Assembly (NCBI RefSeq): GCF_021353265.1
Contig: NZ_JAJTWU010000011.1
Coordinates: 165,276 to 229,275 of the forward strand
Source of the DNA: Pelomonas cellulosilytica
GTDB taxonomy: Bacteria > Pseudomonadota > Gammaproteobacteria > Burkholderiales > Burkholderiaceae_C
DNA length: 64,000 nt
Direction: 5' to 3'
Part shown: piece after piece, positions 1 to 8,282 of the stretch
Layout: each line of letters opens with the position of its first letter
Position numbering within the stretch: position 1 is the first letter of the stretch
Program-made: the position numbers and the translations under genes
Notes under the pieces: generated by a model
Database searches by the model: none
Seen by the model: only the letters and a program-made list of their open reading frames with translations
Told to the model about the DNA's origin: nothing

Positions 1-4
1 CTCA

Positions 5-574
5 TCAGCGGGCTCCTTGAGAGGGGTTGAAGAGCCCGTTGAGGCGGGCGGTCAGCTGCACGAGCAGCTGCAGGCTCAGCAGCGTCATGCCGGCGGCCAT
101 CAGGCTGTAGGGAATCCACAGCGGCGGCGCCCAGGACGAGGAGGTCGTCTGCCCCTCGGCCCAGGCCTCGTGGAACAGCGTCCACGACTTCCAGGCGAAG
201 AACGCGCAGAAGGCGGTGCACATCAGGTCCACCAGCGCCAGTCGCAGGCGGTTGACGGCGCGGGGCAGCAGGCCGGCCAGCGCCTCGATACCCACATGGC
301 CGCGCAGTTGCTGCACGAAGGCGCCGCACATGAAGGTGGCGCCGACGAGGCAGAACACGGCGGCCTCGTCCTGCCAGTCCGTCGACGCCTTCATCACGTA
401 ACGTGAGATGACGCTGTACGTCAGCACGCAGGACGCGACGAGCAGTGCCAGCATGCCCAGCGCCACCATCGTGCGGTTGATGACATCCAGCAGCCTCGCC
501 AGCGGCATCAGCAGCGCTGGCGTGTCCGGGTCGATGCCGGCTCGCGCCGGCTTGAGCTCGAAGCCGTGGCTCAT
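5..574 (-). CDS. dctQ: TRAP transporter small permease (DctQ family)
   Basis: Small membrane subunit of a tripartite ATP-independent periplasmic (TRAP) transporter, which imports an organic acid or related solute using an ion gradient. The 189-residue product has about four hydrophobic helices (near 33-55, 75-95, 108-130 and 150-172) and the usual DctQ size. It starts 7 bp after the stop of the binding-protein gene, so the two are cotranscribed. The large permease dctM would be expected beyond the left edge of the window. The substrate cannot be read from this subunit. Confidence 0.88.
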   Translation of the reverse strand: MSHGFELKPARAGIDPDTPALLMPLARLLDVINRTMVALGMLALLVASCVLTYSVISRYVMKASTDWQDEAAVFCLVGATFMCGAFVQQLRGHVGIEALAGLLPRAVNRLRLALVDLMCTAFCAFFAWKSWTLFHEAWAEGQTTSSSWAPPLWIPYSLMAAGMTLLSLQLLVQLTARLNGLFNPSQGAR

Positions 575-581
575 GCCGCGC

Positions 582-1601
582 TCACAGCAGCTTCTGGGCA
601 GCCTTGAGGATGGCGGCGCAGGACTCGTTCTTCTCGCCGAAGTCCTTCCACGCGGTCTCGCGGGCGATGGCCTGCCACTTCTTCAGCGTGGGCTCGTCCA
701 TGTCGTAGACCTTGGCACCGGCCTTCGCGTAGATCGCAGCAGCCGCCTGGTCGTCGGCCTTGGCGGCATCGCGGGCGAAGACTTCCATCTCCGCGCCGAT
801 GGCCATGATGACGTCCTGCTGCGGCTTGGGCAGCCGGTTGAAGACCTCCTTAGAGATCATCAGCGGTTCCAGCATGAACCAGTAGGTGCGCTGGCGACCC
901 GAGGTCAGGTGTTTGGCGATCTCCTCCAGCTTGAAGGAGATGAAGCTGGTGGACGAGGTCATCGCTGCATCCATCGCGCCGGTCTGCATCGCGGCGTAGA
1001 TCTCGTTGGACGGCAGCGTGATGACCGAGGCGCCTGCCTGCTTCAGCATCATGTCCATCTCGCGGCTGCCGCCGCGCACCTTCAGGCCCTTGGCGTCGTC
1101 CGGCGTCACCATCGCGCGGGTGCGGCTGGCCACGCCACCGGCCTGCCAGACCCAGCTGACGATGATGACGCCCTTGTCGTCCAGCACCTTGGAGAGCAGC
1201 TTGCCGGCCTCTGCCGTCTTCCAGGCCGCGCCTTGCTCATAACTGGGCACCAGAGCGGGCATCAGGCCGGCGTTTGTCTCGGCCACCTCGCCGCCCGCGT
1301 AGGACAGCGGCACCAGGCTCATGTCCAGCGCACCCTTGCGCATCGCCGAGAACTGAGCGTTGGTCTTCATTAGCGACGAGCCCGGATAGACCGACGCCTT
1401 CAGCGCGCCGCCGGTGCGCTTCTCGACCTCGGCCGCGAACTTGCGGCACAGGCGGTCACGGAAGTCACCCTCGTTCAGCGTGCCGCTCGGGAACTGGTGC
1501 GAGATCTTCAGGCCGCCCGCCTGGGCGAAGGTGTCGGTCCAGCCGGCGGTGGCGGCGGCGCTGGCAGCGGCGGCCACCCATTGGCGTCGTGTCAGGTTCA
1601 T
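582..1601 (-). CDS. dctP: TRAP transporter substrate-binding protein (DctP family)
   Basis: Periplasmic solute receptor that delivers ligand to the DctQM membrane pair. The 339-residue product begins with a Tat-like signal (TRRQW at 4-8, Ala-rich core, likely cleavage after TFAQA near 28). The DctP hallmark segment KVRGGSR lies at 174-180, where an Arg normally clamps the ligand carboxylate. The ATG has a GGAGAC ribosome site 5 bases upstream. First transporter gene after the LysR regulator. Substrate unknown, probably a carboxylate. Confidence 0.9.
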   Translation of the reverse strand: MNLTRRQWVAAAASAAATAGWTDTFAQAGGLKISHQFPSGTLNEGDFRDRLCRKFAAEVEKRTGGALKASVYPGSSLMKTNAQFSAMRKGALDMSLVPLSYAGGEVAETNAGLMPALVPSYEQGAAWKTAEAGKLLSKVLDDKGVIIVSWVWQAGGVASRTRAMVTPDDAKGLKVRGGSREMDMMLKQAGASVITLPSNEIYAAMQTGAMDAAMTSSTSFISFKLEEIAKHLTSGRQRTYWFMLEPLMISKEVFNRLPKPQQDVIMAIGAEMEVFARDAAKADDQAAAAIYAKAGAKVYDMDEPTLKKWQAIARETAWKDFGEKNESCAAILKAAQKLL

Positions 1602-1660
1602 GGCTTGTCTCCAAAGTTCCGCCTGTACTGGCGGTATGCAGTTGCAGTTTCGAAGTGACC

Positions 1661-1674
1661 TTGACGACGGTCAA
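1661..1674. promoter_or_regulatory. Palindrome between lysR and dctP, candidate operator
   Basis: A perfect 14-bp inverted repeat (TTGAC-GACG-GTCAA) lies in the 118-bp gap upstream of dctP. Its position and the adjoining LysR gene suggest a regulator binding site for the TRAP operon. It is not a clear T-N11-A LysR box, so the assignment is tentative. Confidence 0.35.
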
Positions 1675-1719
1675 TGAGCCGCACCGGGCGACCATTACGC
1701 CAGCCGAAAAGATCGTGGG

Positions 1720-2637
1720 TTAACCCTTGAGTTCCTCGGCATGGCTGCGGCAGGCGGCCAGCAAGGACAGCAGGTTGGGGTCGCGCTCGCGCGTGCGCAG
1801 GAACACGACGCAGATCTTCTGACGCATCTGGTAACGCGGCTGCAACGGCACCAGGCAGACATTGCGCGGCAGCACGTTTCGGATGCGCCCCGGCAGCAAA
1901 GTGCAGCCGATACCTCCGCCCACCAGGTTCATCAGCGAGAAGATGTCGTTCGTTGTCATGACGACGTTGGGCTCGAAGCCCGCCACGCGGAAGGCATCAA
2001 CGAAGCGGTCGCGCGTCACATAACCTTCATTGAGCGACACGAAACGCTCGTCGCCCAGCGCGCCCAGGTCGATCTCGTCTTGCTGCGCGTAGGGTGAGCC
2101 CGCGGGCGCAGCGAAGAACATGCCGTCCTCGAACAGCAACTGCGACTCCACGTCCGGCGCGTCCTCGGGAAACCCCATCACCGTGGCGTCCAGCGTGCCC
2201 TCGCGCAGCCGGCGCAGCAGCTCCTGGTTTGAGCCCATGACCAGCTCAGTCTGGATGTCGGGCTTGCGCAGCCGCAGGCCCATGATGATGGCTGGCACGG
2301 TGACGCTGGTCAGCGAATAGAGCGAGCCGATGCGGATGCGGTCCGCTGCATAACCGGCGATCTCGCGCGTCGCGCGGATGCCGTTGGACATCGCCTGCAG
2401 CACCTCGCGTGCTACGTCCGCCAGCGCATGGGCCGCGTCGTTGGGCTGCAGGTTGCGCCCCTCGAGCCGGAACAGGCTGCAGCGCGTGCCCGTCTCCAGC
2501 GAATGCAGAGCCCGATGCACGCTGACCGCGCTGATGCCCAGCCGCTCGGCCGCACGCGCGAGGCTGCCGCTCTCCATGAACGCGAGCAGGATCTCCAGCT
2601 TGCGGAACGTGATCTCTTCGTCGATGCGGTTCAGCAT
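1720..2637 (-). CDS. LysR family transcriptional regulator
   Basis: Single-component regulator of 305 residues. An N-terminal winged helix-turn-helix (about 11-68, with SLARAAERLGISAVSVHRAL in the recognition region) is followed by a LysR substrate-binding domain (about 95-300). It lies directly upstream of, and on the same strand as, dctP-dctQ, so it probably controls the TRAP transporter in response to the transported compound. The gap to the MATE gene upstream is only 24 bp, so read-through from trpS-MATE is possible. Confidence 0.88.
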   Translation of the reverse strand: MLNRIDEEITFRKLEILLAFMESGSLARAAERLGISAVSVHRALHSLETGTRCSLFRLEGRNLQPNDAAHALADVAREVLQAMSNGIRATREIAGYAADRIRIGSLYSLTSVTVPAIIMGLRLRKPDIQTELVMGSNQELLRRLREGTLDATVMGFPEDAPDVESQLLFEDGMFFAAPAGSPYAQQDEIDLGALGDERFVSLNEGYVTRDRFVDAFRVAGFEPNVVMTTNDIFSLMNLVGGGIGCTLLPGRIRNVLPRNVCLVPLQPRYQMRQKICVVFLRTRERDPNLLSLLAACRSHAEELKG

Positions 2638-2661
2638 GGCGCCGCATGCTAGAGCACGGCT

Positions 2662-4005
2662 TCAGCGGTTGGCGTGAAACACTTGGTACAGCAGCAGGCC
2701 CAGCAACAGCGCTGCCGTCAGCAGCCCCGCGGTGGCGGCTTGCCAGAAGCCCAGCGCACCATTGCCCGGCACATGGAAGGCCAGCGCGTAGCCGCCGCCA
2801 ATGCCCACGCCCCACAGGGCCACGACGTAGATGATCATGGGCAGCGTGGCCACCTGGTAGGCCCGCAGCACATAGGCCGCCACGGTCTGCAGCGCGTCGC
2901 CGAAATGGAAGAACCACACCCAGACGAGCAGCGGCAGCGCCGCCGCGGCCGTCTTCGCGTCGGCGGTGTAGAGCGCGACGATTGGCTCGCGCGCCAGGCC
3001 GACGATGGCACCGACGCTCGCGGCCACCAGCGCGGCGAGCGTCATCGCGTGCCGGCCGACGATCCGCGCCTGCGCCTTCTCGCCCGCGCCGAGGTGTTGC
3101 GCGACCAGCGTGCCGGCCGCGGTGGCCAGCGCCAGCGCGACCATGAACATCATCGCGACGAGGTTGACGGCGATCTGGTGGCCCGCCACCGGAGTGGCGC
3201 CCAGCCGCGCGACGAAGAAGGCCATGAAGGTGAAGCCCGTCACCTCGACGAGGATGGAGCCGCCCATCGGCAGGCCCAGGCGCACTAGCGCCCACAGCTC
3301 GGCGACCACTGGCCGCGTTCGCCACAGCGATGCGATGCGGAACGGCGTGTAGAAGCCGTCGCGCCGCAGCAGCATCAGCGCGGCGAGGCTCTGTGCAGTC
3401 ATCGCCAGCGCCGTGGCCCAGCCGCAGCCGGCCACGCCCAGCGCCGGAATGGGGCCCCAGCCGAACACCAGCACTGCATTCAGCGGCACCTTGGCCGCCA
3501 GGCCCATCAGCTGCACTGCCATGACGGCCTTGGGCCGGCTGACGGCGGTGGAGAAGCCGCGGAAGGCGGCGAACAGCAGCGCCGCCGGCAGCGCGATGGC
3601 CTCGGGTCGCGTGTAGGCACGCACCTTGTTGGCCTGAGCGGCGTCCAGCTGCGCGAGCCAGATGAAGGGCTCGGGGAAGGCCAGCGCCAGGCAGCCCGGC
3701 ACACACAGCAGCAGCGCCAGCCATTGGGCCTGCACGAAGCTGCGGCCCGAGCCGGGCAGGTCGCCCGCGCCGAACTGCCGGCCGGCGATGGGGCCGACCG
3801 CCATCACGATGCCCATCAGCCCGACGAAGATGCTGAAGTAGGCCGCCGATCCGACGGCCAGCCCGGCCAGGTCCTCCGGGCCGACGCGTCCCAGCATCAG
3901 CGTGTCGACCGTGCTGAACATCAGCACGGCGAGCTGGCCGACGAGCACCGGCCAGGCCTGCGGCGCGAGCCGTCGCACGCTGTCGGCGAAGCGGAGGCGC
4001 GTCAC
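2662..4005 (-). CDS. MATE family efflux transporter
   Basis: Inner-membrane drug/metabolite exporter of the multidrug and toxic compound extrusion family, driven by a Na+ or H+ gradient. The 447-residue protein carries about 12 hydrophobic segments in two MatE repeats, typical for the NorM/DinF family. Its ATG overlaps the stop of the upstream DUF1289 gene (ATGA), so the two are translationally coupled in a trpS-DUF1289-MATE run. Substrate unknown. Confidence 0.9.
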   Translation of the reverse strand: MTRLRFADSVRRLAPQAWPVLVGQLAVLMFSTVDTLMLGRVGPEDLAGLAVGSAAYFSIFVGLMGIVMAVGPIAGRQFGAGDLPGSGRSFVQAQWLALLLCVPGCLALAFPEPFIWLAQLDAAQANKVRAYTRPEAIALPAALLFAAFRGFSTAVSRPKAVMAVQLMGLAAKVPLNAVLVFGWGPIPALGVAGCGWATALAMTAQSLAALMLLRRDGFYTPFRIASLWRTRPVVAELWALVRLGLPMGGSILVEVTGFTFMAFFVARLGATPVAGHQIAVNLVAMMFMVALALATAAGTLVAQHLGAGEKAQARIVGRHAMTLAALVAASVGAIVGLAREPIVALYTADAKTAAAALPLLVWVWFFHFGDALQTVAAYVLRAYQVATLPMIIYVVALWGVGIGGGYALAFHVPGNGALGFWQAATAGLLTAALLLGLLLYQVFHANR

Positions 4006-4454
4006 GACCGCGAGCGTTCCGCGTAGCGGTTGAAGCGCCAGGCCGTGCCTTCGAGCAGGATGCGATGCCAGACGCCACGCTTCTCGAAAGGGCTCAGCGC
4101 GGGCCAGTGCTGGACCTCATCAAAGGTGCGGCCGCAGCCCTTGCAGACCGGGTCGCCCTGCGCGGTCGAGCAGATGGCGATGCAGGGCGAATCGGGCGTC
4201 GTGGAATACCAGGCCAGCCAGGCGTCCAGCGCCAGCGGCGGCAGGGCGGCAGGAGCGATGCAGGTGGTGCGGCTCAGCGAGAGCAGGGCGTAGGCCTCGG
4301 CGAGCGCCCGCACCTCGGGCACGGCGCGGATGCCGTCCGGCGACGGCGAATGCTCGCGCCACCAGTTGATGGCGGCTTCGAGGTCCGTGACGTGGATGAC
4401 AGTCGTGGCCCCGGCGAGAGTGGCGCACGGCTCGTGATTGCCTCCGGCGTTCAA
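4002..4454 (-). CDS. DUF3717/DUF1289 domain protein, non-ATG start
   Basis: Small cysteine-containing protein of unknown function. A short DUF3717-like segment (TDLEAAINWWRE, about 23-34) precedes a DUF1289 motif, C91-x3-C95 and C104-x2-C107, a probable metal site. The frame has no ATG or GTG after the trpS stop. The only usual start is TTG at 4454, whose last two bases lie in that stop codon (TTGA overlap), giving 150 residues. The GGAGG downstream of this TTG is out of place, so the true start is uncertain. The 3' end overlaps the MATE start by 4 bp. Confidence 0.7.
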   Translation of the reverse strand: MNAGGNHEPCATLAGATTVIHVTDLEAAINWWREHSPSPDGIRAVPEVRALAEAYALLSLSRTTCIAPAALPPLALDAWLAWYSTTPDSPCIAICSTAQGDPVCKGCGRTFDEVQHWPALSPFEKRGVWHRILLEGTAWRFNRYAERSRS

Positions 4455-5464
4455 GCGGCCAGCCCCATTGCGCCGCGCACCTCGCGCAACGTCTTGCGTG
4501 CGACGGCGCGCGCGCGCTCCGTGCCCAGCTCCAGCGTCCAGCGCAGCTGCTGCGGGTCGATCGCGGCGGCGCGCTCGCGCCACGGCGCCTGCTCGCGCTG
4601 GATGGCCTCAATCAGCGGCTGCTTGCAGTCCAGGCAGCCGATGCCCGCGCTGCGGCAGCCCGTCTCGCAGGCAGCGCGCGTCGCGTCGTCGCTGTAGATC
4701 TGGTGCAGCGGCCACACGGGGCAGCGCGCCGGGTCGCCAGGGTCGCCCAGGCGCACGCGCTGCGGGTCGGTCGGCATCGTGCGGATCTTGGCCGCCGTGA
4801 CCTCGGGCTCGTCGCGCATCGCGATGGCGTTGCCCAGGCTCTTGCTCATCTTCTGGCCGTCGAGGCCGGGCACGCGCGCGGTCTCGGTCAGCAGCGCCTG
4901 CGGCTCGGCGAAGACGGGCGCCTCGGGCGCATAGAGTCGGTTGAAGCGGCGCGCGACTTCGCGGGTTACTTCCACATGCGCGGCCTGGTCCTCGCCCACC
5001 GGCACGCCCGCAGGCTTGTAGAGCAGGATGTCGGCCGCCTGCAGCAGCGGATAGCCGAGGAAGCCGTAGGTGGCCAGCTCCGGGTCGGCGGCGACCTGGT
5101 CTTTGTAGCTGGGCATGCGCGCCAGCCAGCTGGACGGCGTGCACATCGACAGCAGCATGAACAGCTCGGCATGCTCTGGCATGCGGCTTTGCAGGAACAG
5201 CGTGCAGCGCTCGGGGTCGATGCCGGCGGCCAGCCAGTCGGTGACCATGTCGTAGGTGTGGCGCGCCAGCGTCTCGCCGCTGGGCCGCTGGGTCGTCAGT
5301 GCATGCCAGTCGGCGACGAAGAAGAAGGCGTCGTGGCTGTCCTGCAGTCGCACCCAGTTCTTGAGTGCGCCATGGTAGTGGCCGAGGTGCAGGGCGCCGG
5401 TGGGGCGCATGCCCGACAGCAGGCGCGGGCGGCTCGGTTTGACGGTCGGGAGAGGTGTCGACAT
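4451..5464 (-). CDS. trpS: Tryptophanyl-tRNA synthetase
   Basis: Charges tRNA-Trp with tryptophan (class I aminoacyl-tRNA synthetase, cytoplasm). The 337-residue protein has the HIGH-type motif HLGH at 26-29 and KMSKS at 205-209, with normal family length. It has a Cys-rich loop (CETGCRSAGIGCLDCK), as in the TrpRS subgroup with a metal-binding-like insertion near the C-terminus. Divergent from purN with 72 bp between them; first gene of a minus-strand run that includes the DUF1289 and MATE genes. Confidence 0.96.
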   Translation of the reverse strand: MSTPLPTVKPSRPRLLSGMRPTGALHLGHYHGALKNWVRLQDSHDAFFFVADWHALTTQRPSGETLARHTYDMVTDWLAAGIDPERCTLFLQSRMPEHAELFMLLSMCTPSSWLARMPSYKDQVAADPELATYGFLGYPLLQAADILLYKPAGVPVGEDQAAHVEVTREVARRFNRLYAPEAPVFAEPQALLTETARVPGLDGQKMSKSLGNAIAMRDEPEVTAAKIRTMPTDPQRVRLGDPGDPARCPVWPLHQIYSDDATRAACETGCRSAGIGCLDCKQPLIEAIQREQAPWRERAAAIDPQQLRWTLELGTERARAVARKTLREVRGAMGLAA

Positions 5465-5536
5465 GGGGCGCGGATTGTCGTCGAACGACCATGCCCCTGC
5501 CGTTCGGCAGGGGTGCGCCGCCTACACTGCCGCCAT

Positions 5537-6169
5537 ATGAAGAAGTTGGTGATTCTGATTTCGGGGCGGGGCTCCAACATGGAGGCCATCGTCAAGGCCT
5601 GCTCGGCCGAGGGCTGGCCGGCCGAAGTGGCCGCCGTCATCAGCAACCGGCCCGATGCGGGCGGCCTGCAGTTCGCTGCCGAGCGCGGCATCGCCACGGC
5701 CATCGTCGACCACAAGGCCTACGCGAGCCGCGACGCCTTCGATGCCGAGCTGGCCCGCGTCATCGACGGCTTCGCGCCAGACCTGGTCGTGCTGGCCGGC
5801 TTCATGCGCATCCTGACGCCCGCCTTCACGGCCCGCTATGCGCGCCGCATGCTGAACATCCACCCGTCGCTGCTGCCGGCCTTCACCGGCCTGCACACCC
5901 ACGAGCGGGCGATCGAGATGGGTTGCAAGGTGGCCGGCGTGACGGTGCACTTCGTGACGGCCGAGCTGGACCATGGCGCCATCGTCGTGCAGGCCGCGGT
6001 GCCGGTGCTGCCGGGCGACGACGCGAAGGCGCTCGCCGCGCGTGTGCTGACGGCCGAGCACCGCATCTACCCGCAGTCGGTGCGCTGGTTCGTCGAGGGA
6101 GCGCTAGTGTGGGACGGCGAGGTGGTGCGCCACCGGGACGGCGGGCCGCAGCACCTCTTCCTCAGTTGA
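5537..6169 (+). CDS. purN: Phosphoribosylglycinamide formyltransferase
   Basis: Transfers a formyl group from 10-formyltetrahydrofolate to GAR, the third step of purine synthesis. The 210-residue product matches PurN: phosphate-binding GRGSN at 10-14, and the catalytic set N107, H109 and D145 within NIHPSLLPAFTG and ELDHGA. The start is the ATG that opens MKKLVILISGRGSN; the frame is open far upstream, but only antisense to trpS. Single gene, divergent from trpS. Confidence 0.96.
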   Translation: MKKLVILISGRGSNMEAIVKACSAEGWPAEVAAVISNRPDAGGLQFAAERGIATAIVDHKAYASRDAFDAELARVIDGFAPDLVVLAGFMRILTPAFTARYARRMLNIHPSLLPAFTGLHTHERAIEMGCKVAGVTVHFVTAELDHGAIVVQAAVPVLPGDDAKALAARVLTAEHRIYPQSVRWFVEGALVWDGEVVRHRDGGPQHLFLS

Positions 6170-6206
6170 TCGCGGGCGGAGCGCTACGCTAGGCGCTCCA
6201 TTCCTT

Positions 6207-6854
6207 TCAACTGATCAGACCCGCAAGGATGTTGATGGACAGCGCCAGCACGCCGGTGTTGAACACGAAGGCCAGCAAGGCCTGAACCAGCACCAGCCGG
6301 CGCATGCCGCGCGAGCTGACGCAGACGTCCGAGGTCTGCGACGTGGCGGCCACGGTCATCGAGAAGTAGAGGAAATCGCCATAGTCTGGCGGGTCTTCCT
6401 CGTTGCCCGGGAACTCCAGTCCGTGGGCGGCTTTGCCCTCTCCGTGGTACAGGCTCGCGTAGGCGATACCGAACTCCACCGGCAGCAGCAGCCACGAGCC
6501 CGCCACGGTGGACAGCGCCAGCAGCGCGTAGCGCGAGTCATGCTGCTGGCGCGCGGCCTGCAGCTCCAGCGTGATGGCGGCCAGGCTTGCCAGCGCGCCG
6601 AGGACGGCCAGCATCAGCATGACCGGCACGCCCTCGTTGAGGCGCTTGGCGCGCTGGCGCACGTCCGTGGCTCCGGCGCGGCCCAGCATCATCCACAGCG
6701 CCAGCGGCAGGTAGATCCAGACGACGAGGTTCCAGCCGATGAGCAGGCGCGTCTGCAGGTTCAGTATGCCTGGCCACGCCGCGGCCAGTGCGCTGCCTAC
6801 GAGAAGTGCTGTCAACAGGCGGGGGCGCAGGCGCAGCTGGGTCCAAAGCTTCAT
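6207..6854 (-). CDS. DUF1345 family membrane protein
   Basis: Integral membrane protein of unknown function, 215 residues with about five to six transmembrane helices. It carries the family signature around PDYGDFLYFSMTVAATSQTS near the C-terminus. The start chosen is MKLWTQ; a longer reading frame would run over the divergent rsmB-like start 31 bp away. Convergent with purN. No partner or substrate can be inferred from the context. Confidence 0.8.
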   Translation of the reverse strand: MKLWTQLRLRPRLLTALLVGSALAAAWPGILNLQTRLLIGWNLVVWIYLPLALWMMLGRAGATDVRQRAKRLNEGVPVMLMLAVLGALASLAAITLELQAARQQHDSRYALLALSTVAGSWLLLPVEFGIAYASLYHGEGKAAHGLEFPGNEEDPPDYGDFLYFSMTVAATSQTSDVCVSSRGMRRLVLVQALLAFVFNTGVLALSINILAGLIS

Positions 6855-6885
6855 GAAGCGGGGAGGGGCTTGGGATAATGGCGCG

Positions 6886-8148
6886 ATGCATCCTAATGCC
6901 CTGCTGGCGCTCAGCGCCGAGTTGATCGCAGCCGTCAACAAGCTCGACGCGCCCGCCGACGGCACCGTCTCCGCCTTCTTTCGTCAACACAAGGCCCTCG
7001 GCCAGCGCGAGCGCGCGAGCATTGCTGAGACCGTCTACGCGATGCTGCGCGAGCGGCCGAAGTTCCAGCATCTCGCCCAGAGCGGTAGCGGCCCGGTGCC
7101 GCGGCGACTGGCCATCCTGGCCTGGCGCGGCAGCGAGAGCTTCCTGCGCGGCGCGCTGACGCCGGTCGAGCAGCAGTGGCTGGAGCAGGTCAACGCCATC
7201 GCGCCTGAGACGCTGGCGCCCAAGCTGCGCCACAACCTGCCGGAGTGGCTGGCCGAGCCGCTGCTGGCCAGGCTTGGCGAGGCCGGGTTCTGGCCGCTGG
7301 CCGCAGCGCTGAACGAGCCGGCGCCGCTGGACCTGCGCGTCAATACGCTCAAGTTGAAGCGCGAGGAGGCGCAAGCACAGTTGAAGGTCGTCGGCATCGA
7401 TGCCGTGCCGACGCCGTTCTCTCCGCTGGGCCTGCGCGTCGATGGCAAGCCGGCACTGCACAAACTGGAGCTGTTCACGAGCGGTTCGGTCGAGGTGCAG
7501 GACGAGGGCAGCCAGTTGCTCGCGCTCCTGCTGGCTCCCAAGCGCGGCGAGATGGTCGTGGACTTCTGCGCCGGCGCTGGCGGCAAGACGCTGGCGCTGG
7601 GCGCGCTGATGCGAAGCACGGGCCGGCTCTACGCCTTCGACGTGTCCGGACACCGGCTGGATGCGCTGAAGCCGCGGTTGGCGCGCAGTGGTCTGTCCAA
7701 CGTCTACCCGGCGCAGATCGCCCACGAGCGCGACGACCGCATCAAGCGCCTGGCCGGCAAGATCGACCGCGTGCTGGTGGATGCGCCGTGCTCGGGCCTG
7801 GGCACGCTGCGCCGCAACCCGGATCTGAAATGGCGCCAGTCGCCGCAGGCTGTAGCCGAGCTGCAGGACAAGCAGCGCGCCATCCTCGCCAGTGCGGCGC
7901 GGCTCGTGAAGCCCGGCGGTCGGCTCGTCTATGCCACCTGCAGCCTGTTGGACGCCGAAAACGAGGTCATTGCCGGCGAGTTCGAGGCCGCGCATGCCGA
8001 CTTCAAGCGGCTGCCTGCCGACGATGTGCTGGGCAAGGCGCAGGTCGAGCGAGCTGGGGAACTGGTGGAGAACGGCGCGCTTCGCCTGTGGCCGCATCGT
8101 CATGCGACGGACGGCTTCTTCGCGGTGGCCTGGGAGCGGGCGGCTTGA
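6886..8148 (+). CDS. rsmB: RsmB-type 16S rRNA (cytosine-C5) methyltransferase
   Basis: SAM-dependent RNA m5C methyltransferase of the RsmB/NOP2/Sun family. The 420-residue product has an N-terminal NusB-like helical part and a Rossmann fold with the SAM loop FCAGAGGKTLALG. Both catalytic cysteines are present: C302 in DAPCSGLGT and C352 in ATCSLL. A GATAAT hexamer ends about 7 bases before the ATG, so the transcript may be leaderless. It is usually next to fmt/def, which are absent here, so a paralogue methylating another site is possible. Confidence 0.88.
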   Translation: MHPNALLALSAELIAAVNKLDAPADGTVSAFFRQHKALGQRERASIAETVYAMLRERPKFQHLAQSGSGPVPRRLAILAWRGSESFLRGALTPVEQQWLEQVNAIAPETLAPKLRHNLPEWLAEPLLARLGEAGFWPLAAALNEPAPLDLRVNTLKLKREEAQAQLKVVGIDAVPTPFSPLGLRVDGKPALHKLELFTSGSVEVQDEGSQLLALLLAPKRGEMVVDFCAGAGGKTLALGALMRSTGRLYAFDVSGHRLDALKPRLARSGLSNVYPAQIAHERDDRIKRLAGKIDRVLVDAPCSGLGTLRRNPDLKWRQSPQAVAELQDKQRAILASAARLVKPGGRLVYATCSLLDAENEVIAGEFEAAHADFKRLPADDVLGKAQVERAGELVENGALRLWPHRHATDGFFAVAWERAA

Positions 8149-8210
8149 CCGGCGTCAAGAAAATGACGCTGCATTGCACGCGGTTGCACGATTGAGGTGC
8201 TAGCGGCCCC

Positions 8211-8237
8211 TTGTTTTTGGGGGGCTCCCTCTACAAT
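8211..8237 (+). promoter_or_regulatory. Possible sigma-70 promoter of the desaturase gene
   Basis: A TACAAT -10 hexamer (8232-8237) lies 45 bases before the desaturase ATG, with TTGTTT at 8211-8216. The 15-base spacer is short, so this is a weak prediction. Confidence 0.3.
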
Positions 8238-8282
8238 CGAAGTTCCCTTGCATGCCCCGGATGGGGTGAGGTCCCGCACGCA

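Noticed and set aside
2246..4078. A 610-codon frame overlapping MATE and lysR
   Set aside because: It is a shifted frame across genes with solid assignments, and its product is Arg/Ala-rich noise.
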